From positions 1 through 20,423 of IMG/VR virus record IMGVR_UViG_3300032401_000987: 20,423 bases of DNA; one strand, written 5' to 3'. Positions within the stretch are counted from its first letter, which is position 1. Each line of letters opens with the position of its first letter. The notes below the pieces were generated by a model, which saw only the letters and a list, made by a program, of their open reading frames with translations, was not told where the DNA came from and did no database searches. The position numbers were made by a program, and so were the translations under genes. The DNA comes from a virus. Below are positions 1-6,575 of the stretch, one piece after another.

Positions 1-738
1 TTATTTTAACTGGAAGCCGATGACTTTTCCACCAATAACGAAAAACTCAACATCGGCCAATCTACGCTCGGCCATCAGAACAGGAGCCGCGAATTTCTCC
101 ATCTCGTCTTGTTTGGCTTTCTTGAAACTGGTGACAAACTTGTCTTCCAGACCGCTCTCGGCATCTGTGAATGGAACCGCAAGAGCAAGGTTTCCCTTCT
201 CCACAACATCTGCCCGATTCTTGTCGCTATGAACAATCATCCCGCCTTCCAGCACATAGACCATCGCAGATTTGCCCACTCGGAAGTAGTACTTGCCTCC
301 GCTGAGTTCATAGTCGGCATAGTGAGTGCTAACATTAACACGGGATGTTGCATCTTTGTTGGAATAGACAATACAAAATTCTCCCTTGACCAGTTGTAGA
401 TTAAGAGTATGAGCACCGAATTTAGCCTTTTGAGGGTTGGCGTTGAGATTCTCAACTTCCTGATCAAATGAAAGAACTGCAAAAGATGAGTTTGATCCCA
501 CTTGAACCAACGGGCCTCCAGAAAAGAAAAATGCCGTGGCATTGTTGGGAGTTAACTCAAGGACAGCATTCCCCGTCTGGTAGGTTTTTCCAGCCTCAAG
601 TCGATTGGTTGCATTCCCACCCGCCTGAGTCACGAGAACACAATCTACACCACCATCCACGTAGAATACGCCATTCGTCAAATCTGCTCCAACCAAGGTT
701 GAAGCAAATACCATCATTGCCATCAGTATTGCTTTCAT
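1..738 (-). CDS. Secreted FecR-domain-like protein
   Basis: A 245-residue protein with a clear N-terminal signal peptide: Lys2, a hydrophobic core over residues 4-16, and a likely signal peptidase I site after VGA (residues 16-18). The mature part is beta-rich. It contains stretches typical of FecR-like periplasmic domains: GKTYQTGN near residue 50, a VQVGSNSSFAVL segment near residue 78, and VYVLEGGMIVHSD near residue 160. It lacks the N-terminal anti-sigma segment and transmembrane helix of true FecR regulators, so it is better described as a stand-alone exported FecR-like domain. It is the only gene here on the minus strand and has its own near-consensus promoter (793-821). An AGGTGG element lies about 16 nt before the ATG, far for a ribosome-binding site. 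The stop TAA is at the window edge and the gene looks complete. Its role in a phage-like genome is unknown; a secreted or envelope function is inferred. Confidence 0.75.
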   Translation of the reverse strand: MKAILMAMMVFASTLVGADLTNGVFYVDGGVDCVLVTQAGGNATNRLEAGKTYQTGNAVLELTPNNATAFFFSGGPLVQVGSNSSFAVLSFDQEVENLNANPQKAKFGAHTLNLQLVKGEFCIVYSNKDATSRVNVSTHYADYELSGGKYYFRVGKSAMVYVLEGGMIVHSDKNRADVVEKGNLALAVPFTDAESGLEDKFVTSFKKAKQDEMEKFAAPVLMAERRLADVEFFVIGGKVIGFQLK

Positions 739-792
739 CGTATAGGATAAATATCCACCTAAAATATCTTTACTCCTGTCTATTTCTGTGGT

Positions 793-821
793 ATTATACC
801 GCCAATGAATGATAAAGTCAA
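793..821 (-). promoter_or_regulatory. Sigma70-type promoter for the FecR-like gene
   Basis: Read on the minus strand: TTGACT (-35, 816-821), a 17-nt spacer, then TATAAT (-10, 793-798). This is 11 of 12 consensus positions with optimal spacing. Transcription would start near 786 and leave a leader of roughly 50 nt before the ATG at 738. It points away from the homing endonuclease gene. Confidence 0.85.
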
Positions 822-856
822 GCCAAAATTATTTTTGCCCATTTTGATGGTATTTT

Positions 857-865
857 TGAGATAAT
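857..865 (+). promoter_or_regulatory. Possible extended -10 element before the first homing endonuclease
   Basis: TGA (857-859) directly precedes GATAAT (860-865), matching an extended -10 (TGn plus a 5/6 -10). The best -35 candidate, TTGCCC at 835-840, is 19 nt away and weak. A start near 872 would give a leader of about 11 nt to the ATG at 883. Tentative. Confidence 0.35.
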
Positions 866-882
866 GATTAGTACTTATTAGT

Positions 883-1626
883 ATGACAACAAATCTCAAA
901 TCTCATCACGGCGTCTATAAAATAGCCAATCTTCTAAATGGTAAATTCTACATAGGATCGACAACTACCCCATTTTCGGTTAGATTCAGACATCACGAAC
1001 TAAATCTTCGAAAAAACAAGCACGGGAATCCACATCTCCAGCATTCGTGGAATAAATATGGAGCGGCAAATTTCCAGTTTTCCGTAGTAGAAATATGTGA
1101 TAAGACAAAATGTTTTGAACGAGAACAACATTACATCGATACACTTCATCCGGCTTACAATATTCTTCCTAAAGCCGGAATCGTGACAGGTTATAAACAT
1201 ACCGCCGAAACAAAAGCTAAAATCTCAAGAGCGTTTACAGGAAAAAATCACCCCGCGTACTCTGGAGAATACATGTTTTATCACCCCGTACATGGCATGT
1301 TCATTGGTGGTATGATGGAATTCAATAAAAGGTTTGGGCTTCGTAGAAACATTGGAAGTAAGCTCAAAACAAGGTTACTGGATAAATCCCACGGATGGAT
1401 TTATATTGGAAAATCTACTGATACCCCACCAGAACATATCGATGAATTCTATCACTCTCGTTGTTTCAACGATAGTCCAATTCATCATTTCATTCATACC
1501 GATGGAACTACGTTTAGCGGAAGAATGACGGAGTTTTACCACAAATATAAGTTGGATACCTCAACCATATCGAAACTGATAAGAGGAAAACGAAAATACG
1601 CTTTCGGATGGCGTATAAAAACTTGA
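883..1626 (+). CDS. GIY-YIG homing endonuclease with NUMOD3-like DNA-binding region
   Basis: A 247-residue protein. The GIY-YIG nuclease core is at the N-terminus: GVYKI at residues 10-14, FYIGST at 22-27, catalytic-type arginines around 34-36, and YNI near 92-94. A NUMOD3-like linker follows (residues about 104-128, with KHTAETKAKISRAFTGKNH). The C-terminal half holds two similar units of about 48 residues (about 129-177 and 199-247). Each has a hydrophobic start, an (M)MEF/MTEF helix and a GW(I/R)I end, which looks like a duplicated DNA-reading module. Free-standing enzymes of this kind spread by cutting alleles that lack them. The neighbouring genes are intact, so it is intergenic rather than inside a gene. 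Its TGA stop lies within the -35 box of the next gene's promoter. No Shine-Dalgarno sequence is seen before the ATG. Confidence 0.88.
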   Translation: MTTNLKSHHGVYKIANLLNGKFYIGSTTTPFSVRFRHHELNLRKNKHGNPHLQHSWNKYGAANFQFSVVEICDKTKCFEREQHYIDTLHPAYNILPKAGIVTGYKHTAETKAKISRAFTGKNHPAYSGEYMFYHPVHGMFIGGMMEFNKRFGLRRNIGSKLKTRLLDKSHGWIYIGKSTDTPPEHIDEFYHSRCFNDSPIHHFIHTDGTTFSGRMTEFYHKYKLDTSTISKLIRGKRKYAFGWRIKT

Positions 1627-1651
1627 CTATGAACCGAAGATAAGTTATAAT
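1623..1651 (+). promoter_or_regulatory. Sigma70-type promoter, likely giving a leaderless mRNA for the PD-(D/E)XK gene
   Basis: TTGACT (-35, 1623-1628), a 17-nt spacer, then TATAAT (-10, 1646-1651). The ATG of the nuclease gene is at 1658, seven bases after the -10 box, so the predicted +1 falls on or next to the A of the start codon. The -35 overlaps the stop codon of the homing endonuclease gene. Confidence 0.85.
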
Positions 1652-1657
1652 ACTTGT

Positions 1658-2545
1658 ATGAATGATGCGCCAAAAAAGAAAAAAGTAGTGTCGTACAGTC
1701 AATTTTCCAAATGGTATTCTTGTCCAAATTCGTTTTATCTCGATTATGTCAAGAAACTCAAGATGTTTGAGGAAAACCTGATCATGTCGTTCGGAACGGC
1801 AATTCACGAAACAATACAGACATACTTGAAAGCACTCTACAAAAAGACCGAAGAGAAAGCCGACAAAATGGATATGATGAAGTTTTTCATCTGGGCCTTC
1901 AAGAAGGAAATCACCCGAAAGAAAATCCCACATACTCCAGAGCAACTAGCCGAGTTTATTGAAGATGGACGGAAGATACTGGAAGCATTCCGCCAGATCG
2001 ATAACCGCCTGAAACATTTCCCCACAGACAAATACGAACTTCTGGACATCGAGCACGAACTCAAAATTGATATCAAGAACAACGTCGGTGTAGTAGCATA
2101 TCTCGATCTGGTTCTCAAAGAGAGAATGACTGGCAAAATCAAAATCATTGACATCAAGACGGCAACTCAAGGTTGGAATAACTACCAGAAAGAAGACTTC
2201 ACAAAGACAAGCCAGCTTGTCCTTTACAAAGCTCTTTATAGCAAGAAGTATAATATCCCACTCCACATGATTGATGTAGAGTTTTTTATCGTCAAGCGGA
2301 AACTTTACGAGAACTCCACCTTCCCTCAGAGCCACATCCAAATCTTCAAACCGAAGTCTCACCAAGCCGACGTTCTCCAAGTCATCAACGAGTTCTCTCG
2401 GTTTGTAGATGAATGCTTCGACCTCGATGGCGATTACAAACAAGATATGAGCCATCTCAAAATCCCCGGGAAATGGAGCAAAAACTGTAAGTATTGCACC
2501 CACAAAGGCAAGAATTGCGATGCGGTTCCTGATCTCTTGCCGTAA
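1658..2545 (+). CDS. PD-(D/E)XK nuclease, Cas4/RecB-like, with putative Fe-S cluster cysteines
   Basis: A 295-residue protein of the PD-(D/E)XK superfamily, close to the RecB C-terminal/Cas4/AddB-type nucleases. Visible motifs: YSQFSKWYSCP with Cys22; SFGTAIHE with Gly46 and His50 (GxxxH); acidic residues Glu132/Glu134; YLDLV with Asp150; IIDIKTA with Asp165 and Lys167 (the DxK core); and QLVLYK with Gln186 and Tyr190 (QxxxY). Three C-terminal cysteines (277, 280, 287; CKYC...C) together with Cys22 match the four-cysteine 4Fe-4S arrangement of Cas4 and AddB. The family degrades or trims DNA ends with metal ions. In phages it is usually linked to recombination, replication or host DNA breakdown; which applies here is not shown. 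Start: the ATG follows the -10 box by seven bases, so no ribosome-binding site is possible. No CRISPR array or other cas gene is present. Confidence 0.87.
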   Translation: MNDAPKKKKVVSYSQFSKWYSCPNSFYLDYVKKLKMFEENLIMSFGTAIHETIQTYLKALYKKTEEKADKMDMMKFFIWAFKKEITRKKIPHTPEQLAEFIEDGRKILEAFRQIDNRLKHFPTDKYELLDIEHELKIDIKNNVGVVAYLDLVLKERMTGKIKIIDIKTATQGWNNYQKEDFTKTSQLVLYKALYSKKYNIPLHMIDVEFFIVKRKLYENSTFPQSHIQIFKPKSHQADVLQVINEFSRFVDECFDLDGDYKQDMSHLKIPGKWSKNCKYCTHKGKNCDAVPDLLP

Positions 2546-2552
2546 ATTGCAA

Positions 2553-2558
2553 TATAAT
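2553..2558 (+). promoter_or_regulatory. Possible -10 box before the RHH-like gene
   Basis: A perfect TATAAT lies 73 nt before the preferred ATG at 2626. No good -35 is found at 16-18 nt spacing (TGATCT at 17). If used, transcription would begin near 2565, and two palindromes (2577-2590 and 2601-2610) would lie in the leader. Confidence 0.35.
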
Positions 2559-2576
2559 TAGTCGTTTTTTGGATAG

Positions 2577-2610
2577 GCATATATGTATGCTTGAAAGTGT
2601 ATATGCATAT
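2577..2610 (+). promoter_or_regulatory. Two TATGC/GCATA palindromes, possible operator
   Basis: 2577-2590 has 5-bp inverted arms GCATA/TATGC around a 4-nt centre. 2601-2610 is a perfect 10-bp palindrome, ATATGCATAT. GCATAT recurs at 2577 and 2605, 28 bp apart. Both lie just ahead of a small RHH-like gene, where such proteins commonly repress themselves. The AT-rich context means chance occurrence is possible. Confidence 0.3.
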
Positions 2611-2625
2611 CACAGGAAAATGACT

Positions 2626-2832
2626 ATGAAGAAAGTTGCAACTACAGTAAAGATTGTCTCCCCTATCTACGACGAATTCAAGGTACTCGGAATCCGAGGA
2701 CGATTAACCCTACAAACGTTGGTTGAGAAATGTGTTTATCGATACGTGACGGAAGAAACCTTCCGCAGTGAAATCAATAACATGATTCTGCCGGCATTCG
2801 CGGATAGCGGTTCAGTTACTCCTGCGGCCTAA
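2626..2832 (+). CDS. Small ribbon-helix-helix-like DNA-binding protein
   Basis: A 68-residue protein. An N-terminal strand (ATTVKIVSP, residues about 5-13) is followed by a helix (YDEFKVLG), a short turn (IRGRLTLQ) and a second helix (TLVEKCVYRYVTEE). This strand-helix-helix order is that of Arc/CopG/MetJ-type regulators, which dimerise and place the strand in the DNA major groove. The ATG at 2626 is preferred because AGGA (2614-2617) sits 8 nt upstream. The ATGs at 2620 and 2587 or the TTG at 2569 would add up to 19 residues. The reading frame overlaps neither neighbour. Palindromes just upstream make autoregulation plausible. The function call rests on pattern only, with no family-specific residue. 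Confidence 0.6.
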   Translation: MKKVATTVKIVSPIYDEFKVLGIRGRLTLQTLVEKCVYRYVTEETFRSEINNMILPAFADSGSVTPAA

Positions 2833-2852
2833 ACCAAGATTACATTATTCTT

Positions 2853-4361
2853 ATGCCAAAACCAAGAATGTGTTTACTCTCTGACGATCTCCGAATGAAC
2901 TCGGGCATCGCTACAATGTCACGGCAGTTGGTTCTCGATACCGTTCACATGTTTGATTGGGTACAAATCGCTGGTGCTATCACTCACCCAGACAAAGGAA
3001 AAGTCTTTGATCTTTCACAGGCGACCAATCAAATGAAAGGAATCAAGGATGCCTACGTGAAACTTTATCCAACCGATGGATACGGCAATGAGCAGATGCT
3101 TTTCCAGATCATCGCTCAAGAAAAGATTGATGCCATTTTACACTTCACCGATCCACGTTTTTGGTCGTGGTTATATTCAATAGAGAACCAGATCAGGGCC
3201 AGAATACCATTGACTTATCTCAATATTTGGGATGACATTCCATATCCAATGTACAATCGGGCATTCTATGAGAGTTGCGATGCTTTATTTAGCATCAGCA
3301 AGCAAACCATGAACATCAATCGGCATGTGCTTGGGCCAGAAAATACGTACTTCCTGACCGATGATATGGGCAACGACCCAAAGGCATATGCCCACGGAAA
3401 AACATTACTTCATCTTGTTCCACATGGCATTGATTCAGATGTTTTCAAGCCTCTCCCCAAAGACGACGCGAAGCTGGTTGAGATGCGTAAACGAGTTTTC
3501 CAAGGGCGGGATTACAAATTTGTTATCTTCTACAACTCCCGAAACGTTCAACGTAAACGCACAAGCAACATCATCCTTGCCTTCCGTGCCCTTTGTGATA
3601 ATCTCCCAGCCGACGAAGCCAGCAAATGCGTGTTGATTCTTCATACCGAAGTTATGTGTGATGCGGGTACAAACCTTCTCGCAATCAAAGAAGCATTCTG
3701 TCCCGACAACAACATCATCTTCTCGCCGGGCAAACTGTCACCCGAGGATATGTGTCTGATGTACAATCTTGCCGACATAACCATCAACGCATCCTCGAAC
3801 GAAGGATTCGGACTATCGGTTGCTGAAAGCATTATGTGTGGAACACCCGTATCTGTTGCCGTCACCGGAGGATTGCAAGACCAGATCGGGCAAACCGAAG
3901 AGGATGGAAAACCAGTTGAATTCAAGTTAGACTTCGGAAGCAACAACATCGGACGTTACAAAACTCACGGACCTTGGGCATATCCGGTCTGGCCAGTAAC
4001 TCGTATGGTTCAGGGATCTATTCCCACACCATACATTTTCGATGACCTTACCAAGTGGGAGGACTTTGCCGACAGCTACATGTACTGGTATCTCATGGGC
4101 GATGAAAAACGAGCCCGCTGTGGTCAGATCGGACGTGAATGGTGTCTCGGGGAAGGTGGGTTGAACTCTAAAAATATGGGCCAGCAGTTCATCAATGGAA
4201 TGGAGTTCCTCTTCAAAAACTGGACTCCGCCCAAGAAATTCGGGTTCTATACCAAAGATAACTATATCGGCAACCAGATGCCTCATAAGTGTTTGGGCTT
4301 CCCAATGCCTATTATCGACAAGGAAGAAATCCAGAAAAAGATCGAGTCACTAAAATTATGA
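2853..4361 (+). CDS. GT4-family glycosyltransferase
   Basis: A 502-residue GT-B fold retaining glycosyltransferase. The N-terminal half has a nucleotide-sugar transferase pattern with an early glycine stretch (MNSGIATMSRQL, residues about 15-26) and HGID at 191-194. The C-terminal half has the phosphate-binding stretch NSRNVQRKR (228-236) and the signature NEGFGLSVAE (316-325), giving the E-x7-E pair Glu317/Glu325 that contacts the donor sugar. It is followed by CGTPV and a GG loop. A long C-terminal extension after residue about 400 goes beyond a standard GT4. No signal peptide is visible, so it acts in the cytoplasm. It is separated from the RHH-like gene by 20 nt, and its TGA overlaps the next ATG (ATGA). 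Donor and acceptor cannot be told from sequence. No Shine-Dalgarno precedes the start. Confidence 0.88.
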   Translation: MPKPRMCLLSDDLRMNSGIATMSRQLVLDTVHMFDWVQIAGAITHPDKGKVFDLSQATNQMKGIKDAYVKLYPTDGYGNEQMLFQIIAQEKIDAILHFTDPRFWSWLYSIENQIRARIPLTYLNIWDDIPYPMYNRAFYESCDALFSISKQTMNINRHVLGPENTYFLTDDMGNDPKAYAHGKTLLHLVPHGIDSDVFKPLPKDDAKLVEMRKRVFQGRDYKFVIFYNSRNVQRKRTSNIILAFRALCDNLPADEASKCVLILHTEVMCDAGTNLLAIKEAFCPDNNIIFSPGKLSPEDMCLMYNLADITINASSNEGFGLSVAESIMCGTPVSVAVTGGLQDQIGQTEEDGKPVEFKLDFGSNNIGRYKTHGPWAYPVWPVTRMVQGSIPTPYIFDDLTKWEDFADSYMYWYLMGDEKRARCGQIGREWCLGEGGLNSKNMGQQFINGMEFLFKNWTPPKKFGFYTKDNYIGNQMPHKCLGFPMPIIDKEEIQKKIESLKL

Positions 4362-5149
4362 GTGATATTGAAAAAGTTATTTCTTACTGGAATAAACGGC
4401 CCTGCAACATTTTTCATTCCCAAAAAGAAATTGGAACCCGCGAGTATTTCGACGAAATCGAAGCGAGAAAGTACTTTGTCGAACCACACATTCCAAAATT
4501 TGCTGGGTTTGAAAAATGGAAAGGAAAACGAGTGCTGGAGGTAGGATGTGGAATTGGAACTGATACCATAAACTTTGCCAGAAATGGTGCTTCAATCACC
4601 GCAGTTGATATCTCAGAGAAATCCCTTGAAATTGCGAAAACGAGAGCCGAAGTATTTGGCGTATCAAACAAGATTACGTTCTACCGCTGTAATGCGGAAA
4701 AGCTTTGGCCGACGGTACCAAGGGAAGGATATGATCTGGTGTATTCATTTGGTGTAATTCACCATACACCAAACCCTCGGAAAGTCATTGAAGAAGTTCT
4801 TCAATATTACACGCACCGAGAAACAATCCTGAAAGTAATGGTCTATCATAAACATTCTCTAAAGGCGTTGAATATGTTTATGGGATTTGACAATACAACA
4901 GAAGCTCAAGAAGGATGTCCAGTCGCCTACACGTACACTCGACGTTCTCTCAAACACTTCCTCAAGGGCTTTGACATTCAGCAAATGGATGTAGAGCATA
5001 TTTTCCCTTACGTCTTGTCGGAATACATCAATTACAGTTATGTTAAAAAGTGGCCATATCAAATAATGCCTCCATCTTGGTTCCAATGGTTGGAGCATCG
5101 AGTTGGATGGCATCTTTGCATCACTGCGAAGAAAAAAGATCAGTTATGA
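4358..5149 (+). CDS. Class I SAM-dependent methyltransferase (Methyltransf_11/25-like)
   Basis: A 263-residue protein. Motif I VLEVGCGIGTD (residues 59-69) binds S-adenosylmethionine, Asp84 in ITAVDIS is the ribose-binding acidic residue, and the post-motif segment DLVYSFGVIHHTPNP (126-140) is typical of UbiE-like small-molecule methyltransferases. The start at 4358 is chosen because it forms an ATGA overlap with the GT4 gene stop. An upstream TTG at 4289 would add 23 residues lying inside the GT4 coding region. The start lacks a Shine-Dalgarno, so translation probably depends on reinitiation after the GT4 gene. Its place next to a glycosyltransferase suggests methylation of a sugar or glycan, but the substrate is not shown. 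Confidence 0.85.
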   Translation: MSDIEKVISYWNKRPCNIFHSQKEIGTREYFDEIEARKYFVEPHIPKFAGFEKWKGKRVLEVGCGIGTDTINFARNGASITAVDISEKSLEIAKTRAEVFGVSNKITFYRCNAEKLWPTVPREGYDLVYSFGVIHHTPNPRKVIEEVLQYYTHRETILKVMVYHKHSLKALNMFMGFDNTTEAQEGCPVAYTYTRRSLKHFLKGFDIQQMDVEHIFPYVLSEYINYSYVKKWPYQIMPPSWFQWLEHRVGWHLCITAKKKDQL

Positions 5150-5388
5150 ACGAAGTCAATTACACCATAGCCACTGAGCGAGGTGGCTCTCAAACACTTA
5201 CGTTTTGCTACCCATCGGAAAGGCCAGTTGCTCAATCCTATGGGATTTTCATTTCACTTCCAGAAAACAAATCTGTAGCCACTTTGATCTTTCCCGGGAA
5301 TACCATCGTAATTCAACTCAATAAAAACTTGAATTGGGTCCAGAGAATATGCTATAATGCCCTCGGTTTTAAGTACAAAACTCTATGA
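5146..5388 (+). CDS. Small protein of unknown function
   Basis: An 80-residue protein linked to both neighbours by ATGA overlaps (5146-5149 and 5385-5388). The context supports it as a real gene more than its content does. The sequence alternates hydrophobic and polar residues (FCYPS, IFISLP, VATLIFPGNTIVIQL), suggesting a compact beta-rich fold. There is no signal peptide, membrane helix or recognised motif. The promoter for the dUTPase gene lies inside its 3' end. Not recognised. Confidence 0.6.
   Translation: MNEVNYTIATERGGSQTLTFCYPSERPVAQSYGIFISLPENKSVATLIFPGNTIVIQLNKNLNWVQRICYNALGFKYKTL
5329..5358 (+). promoter_or_regulatory. Extended -10 sigma70-type promoter for the dUTPase gene
   Basis: TTGAAT (-35, 5329-5334), an 18-nt spacer ending in TGC, then TATAAT (-10, 5353-5358). 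The TGn immediately before the -10 makes an extended -10. It lies inside the 80-residue gene. Transcription would start near 5365, about 20 nt before the dUTPase ATG, and that leader has no visible Shine-Dalgarno. Confidence 0.75.
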
Positions 5389-6041
5389 AAATTTACGTCA
5401 AAAAAATCGAGGGGGTTACTCTTCCTGAAAAAGGTTCCGAACTTGCCGCTGGATACGACATTGTTGCGACCAGTGATCCAAAGATTGTGGGAGAACAGAT
5501 AGAAGCGTTGGCTTGGGCTCGAATCGATTACATCGAATACGAAACGAATTTATTCATTGCTCCCTCCACAGTCACATTTCACACCCTCATCTATCCACGA
5601 TCGAGTGTTTCGCGGTATAACCTTGTCCTTGCAAACAGCATTGGACTTATTGATAATGATTATCGAGGCATGGTAATCTGTCGATTCAAATACATTTGGC
5701 AACCACAGGATTATACCGGTCAACAAACTGAATATAAAACGTGTCAATTGTTTGGAACCCCCAACATGGAAAAAATATACAAACGAGGGGACAAAATCGC
5801 ACAACTTGTTATTGCTCCAACCGTACAAGTAGATTGGGAGTTTGTCGATGATTTGACACAGACAACAAGGGGTGAGGGTGGATTTGGATCGACCGATTCG
5901 TCACAGCATACTACCATTCAACCGAAGAAAGAAACAATACGGATTGGTGGAGGAGCAACCATAACCGAACGCTATTTGGAAACGGGAGGTATCCCCGTCA
6001 AAGAACGCTACATAGACGAAATCAGAAAGCGGAGTGAATAA
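5385..6041 (+). CDS. dut: dUTP diphosphatase (trimeric type) with an insertion and a C-terminal tail
   Basis: Hydrolyses dUTP to dUMP and pyrophosphate, keeping uracil out of phage DNA and feeding dTMP synthesis. All five trimeric-dUTPase motifs are present: I AAGYDI (21-26), II PRSS (71-74), III NSIGLIDNDYRG (84-95, with catalytic-type Asp90), IV RGDKIAQLV (134-142) and V GEGGFGST (163-170). At 218 residues it is longer than the usual 140-160. About 38 residues separate motifs III and IV (near 20 in E. coli Dut), and 48 residues follow motif V. An insertion between III and IV recalls the extra region of staphylococcal phage phi11-type dUTPases, known to serve in protein contacts; any such role here is inference. 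Transcription probably starts from the promoter at 5329-5358 as well as from upstream. Confidence 0.93.
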   Translation: MKIYVKKIEGVTLPEKGSELAAGYDIVATSDPKIVGEQIEALAWARIDYIEYETNLFIAPSTVTFHTLIYPRSSVSRYNLVLANSIGLIDNDYRGMVICRFKYIWQPQDYTGQQTEYKTCQLFGTPNMEKIYKRGDKIAQLVIAPTVQVDWEFVDDLTQTTRGEGGFGSTDSSQHTTIQPKKETIRIGGGATITERYLETGGIPVKERYIDEIRKRSE

Positions 6042-6043
6042 AC

Positions 6044-6385
6044 ATGAAGCATACTTGGAGAACTGCGATGGAGTTGATCTATAATAATACAGATGATATT
6101 ATCATATGGAGAACTACTCATCGCCCCTACATACTCAACGGAGAACCGTACGGTATGCAAATAGAAGTTGCACATAACGTTACCAAAGACGCTTGGGTCA
6201 AAATTACTCCGGGGTCAGGGTCTAGGATGAATATTATCACAGAAATAGAAGCGAGAGTGTTGATGGAAAGAGGTACCAAGCTACGAGCCGAACATAATAA
6301 AATAGAACGTGTTTGGTATGATCTGGATGATGGTAATAAAAAATACGTTTGGAAAAACTATGAAAAAGGAAATAGTTGCTGCTGA
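6044..6385 (+). CDS. Hypothetical protein
   Basis: A 113-residue soluble protein with no recognised motif. It is rich in Trp (seven, including WRT twice and VWYDLDDG) and in charged residues. It has mixed alpha/beta character, ends in Cys-Cys, and has no signal peptide or membrane segment. It begins 2 nt after the dUTPase stop. GGAG at 6031-6034 sits 9 nt before the ATG and is one of the clearer ribosome-binding sites in the window; fittingly, this is also one of the few starts without T at -1. An in-frame ATG at 6068 is an alternative start. Probably co-transcribed with dut. Function unknown. Confidence 0.6.
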   Translation: MKHTWRTAMELIYNNTDDIIIWRTTHRPYILNGEPYGMQIEVAHNVTKDAWVKITPGSGSRMNIITEIEARVLMERGTKLRAEHNKIERVWYDLDDGNKKYVWKNYEKGNSCC

Positions 6386-6575
6386 AACAAAGTATTTCTG
6401 TGATGTTCATCCAGATCGGGAATGCTTCTCCCAAGTGGAGAGTGTCAGTTGGTATGGGAGTACCAAGTTTGACATGATGCAGATGGAACTTCATCTGTGT
6501 GATGATTGTATGGTGGAATTCTATACGTACATGGAACAAAAATACAGAGTAAAACCAAAAGATGTGATATTATGA
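6360..6575 (+). CDS. Small putative zinc-binding protein
   Basis: A 71-residue protein with two metal-ligand clusters: Cys14-x2-His17 followed by Cys22, and His45-x-Cys47-x2-Cys50 (HLCDDC). The spacing suggests one zinc site built from a CxxH and a CxxC knuckle, a treble-clef or ribbon type. The ATG at 6360 overlaps the end of the previous gene by 26 nt; an upstream in-frame ATG at 6309 would add 17 residues but deepen the overlap. The gene ends in an ATGA overlap with the GT4-like gene. The role is not known; small zinc proteins in phages often bind nucleic acid or host proteins. Confidence 0.6.
   Translation: MKKEIVAAETKYFCDVHPDRECFSQVESVSWYGSTKFDMMQMELHLCDDCMVEFYTYMEQKYRVKPKDVIL

Noticed and set aside
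2249-2256. TATAAT inside the nuclease gene
   Set aside because: No partner -35 at proper spacing, and no gene start close downstream.
1946-2503. A 185-codon minus-strand open frame within the nuclease gene
   Set aside because: The plus-strand frame contains the complete PD-(D/E)XK motif set; the antisense frame has no recognisable feature.
2559-2572. T-run TTTTTT as a rho-independent terminator after the nuclease gene
   Set aside because: No stable GC-containing stem precedes the T-run.
6055-6085. TTGGAG and TATAAT within the start of the gene at 6044
   Set aside because: The spacer is 19 nt, the -35 is weak, and transcription would start inside the gene without a suitable downstream start.
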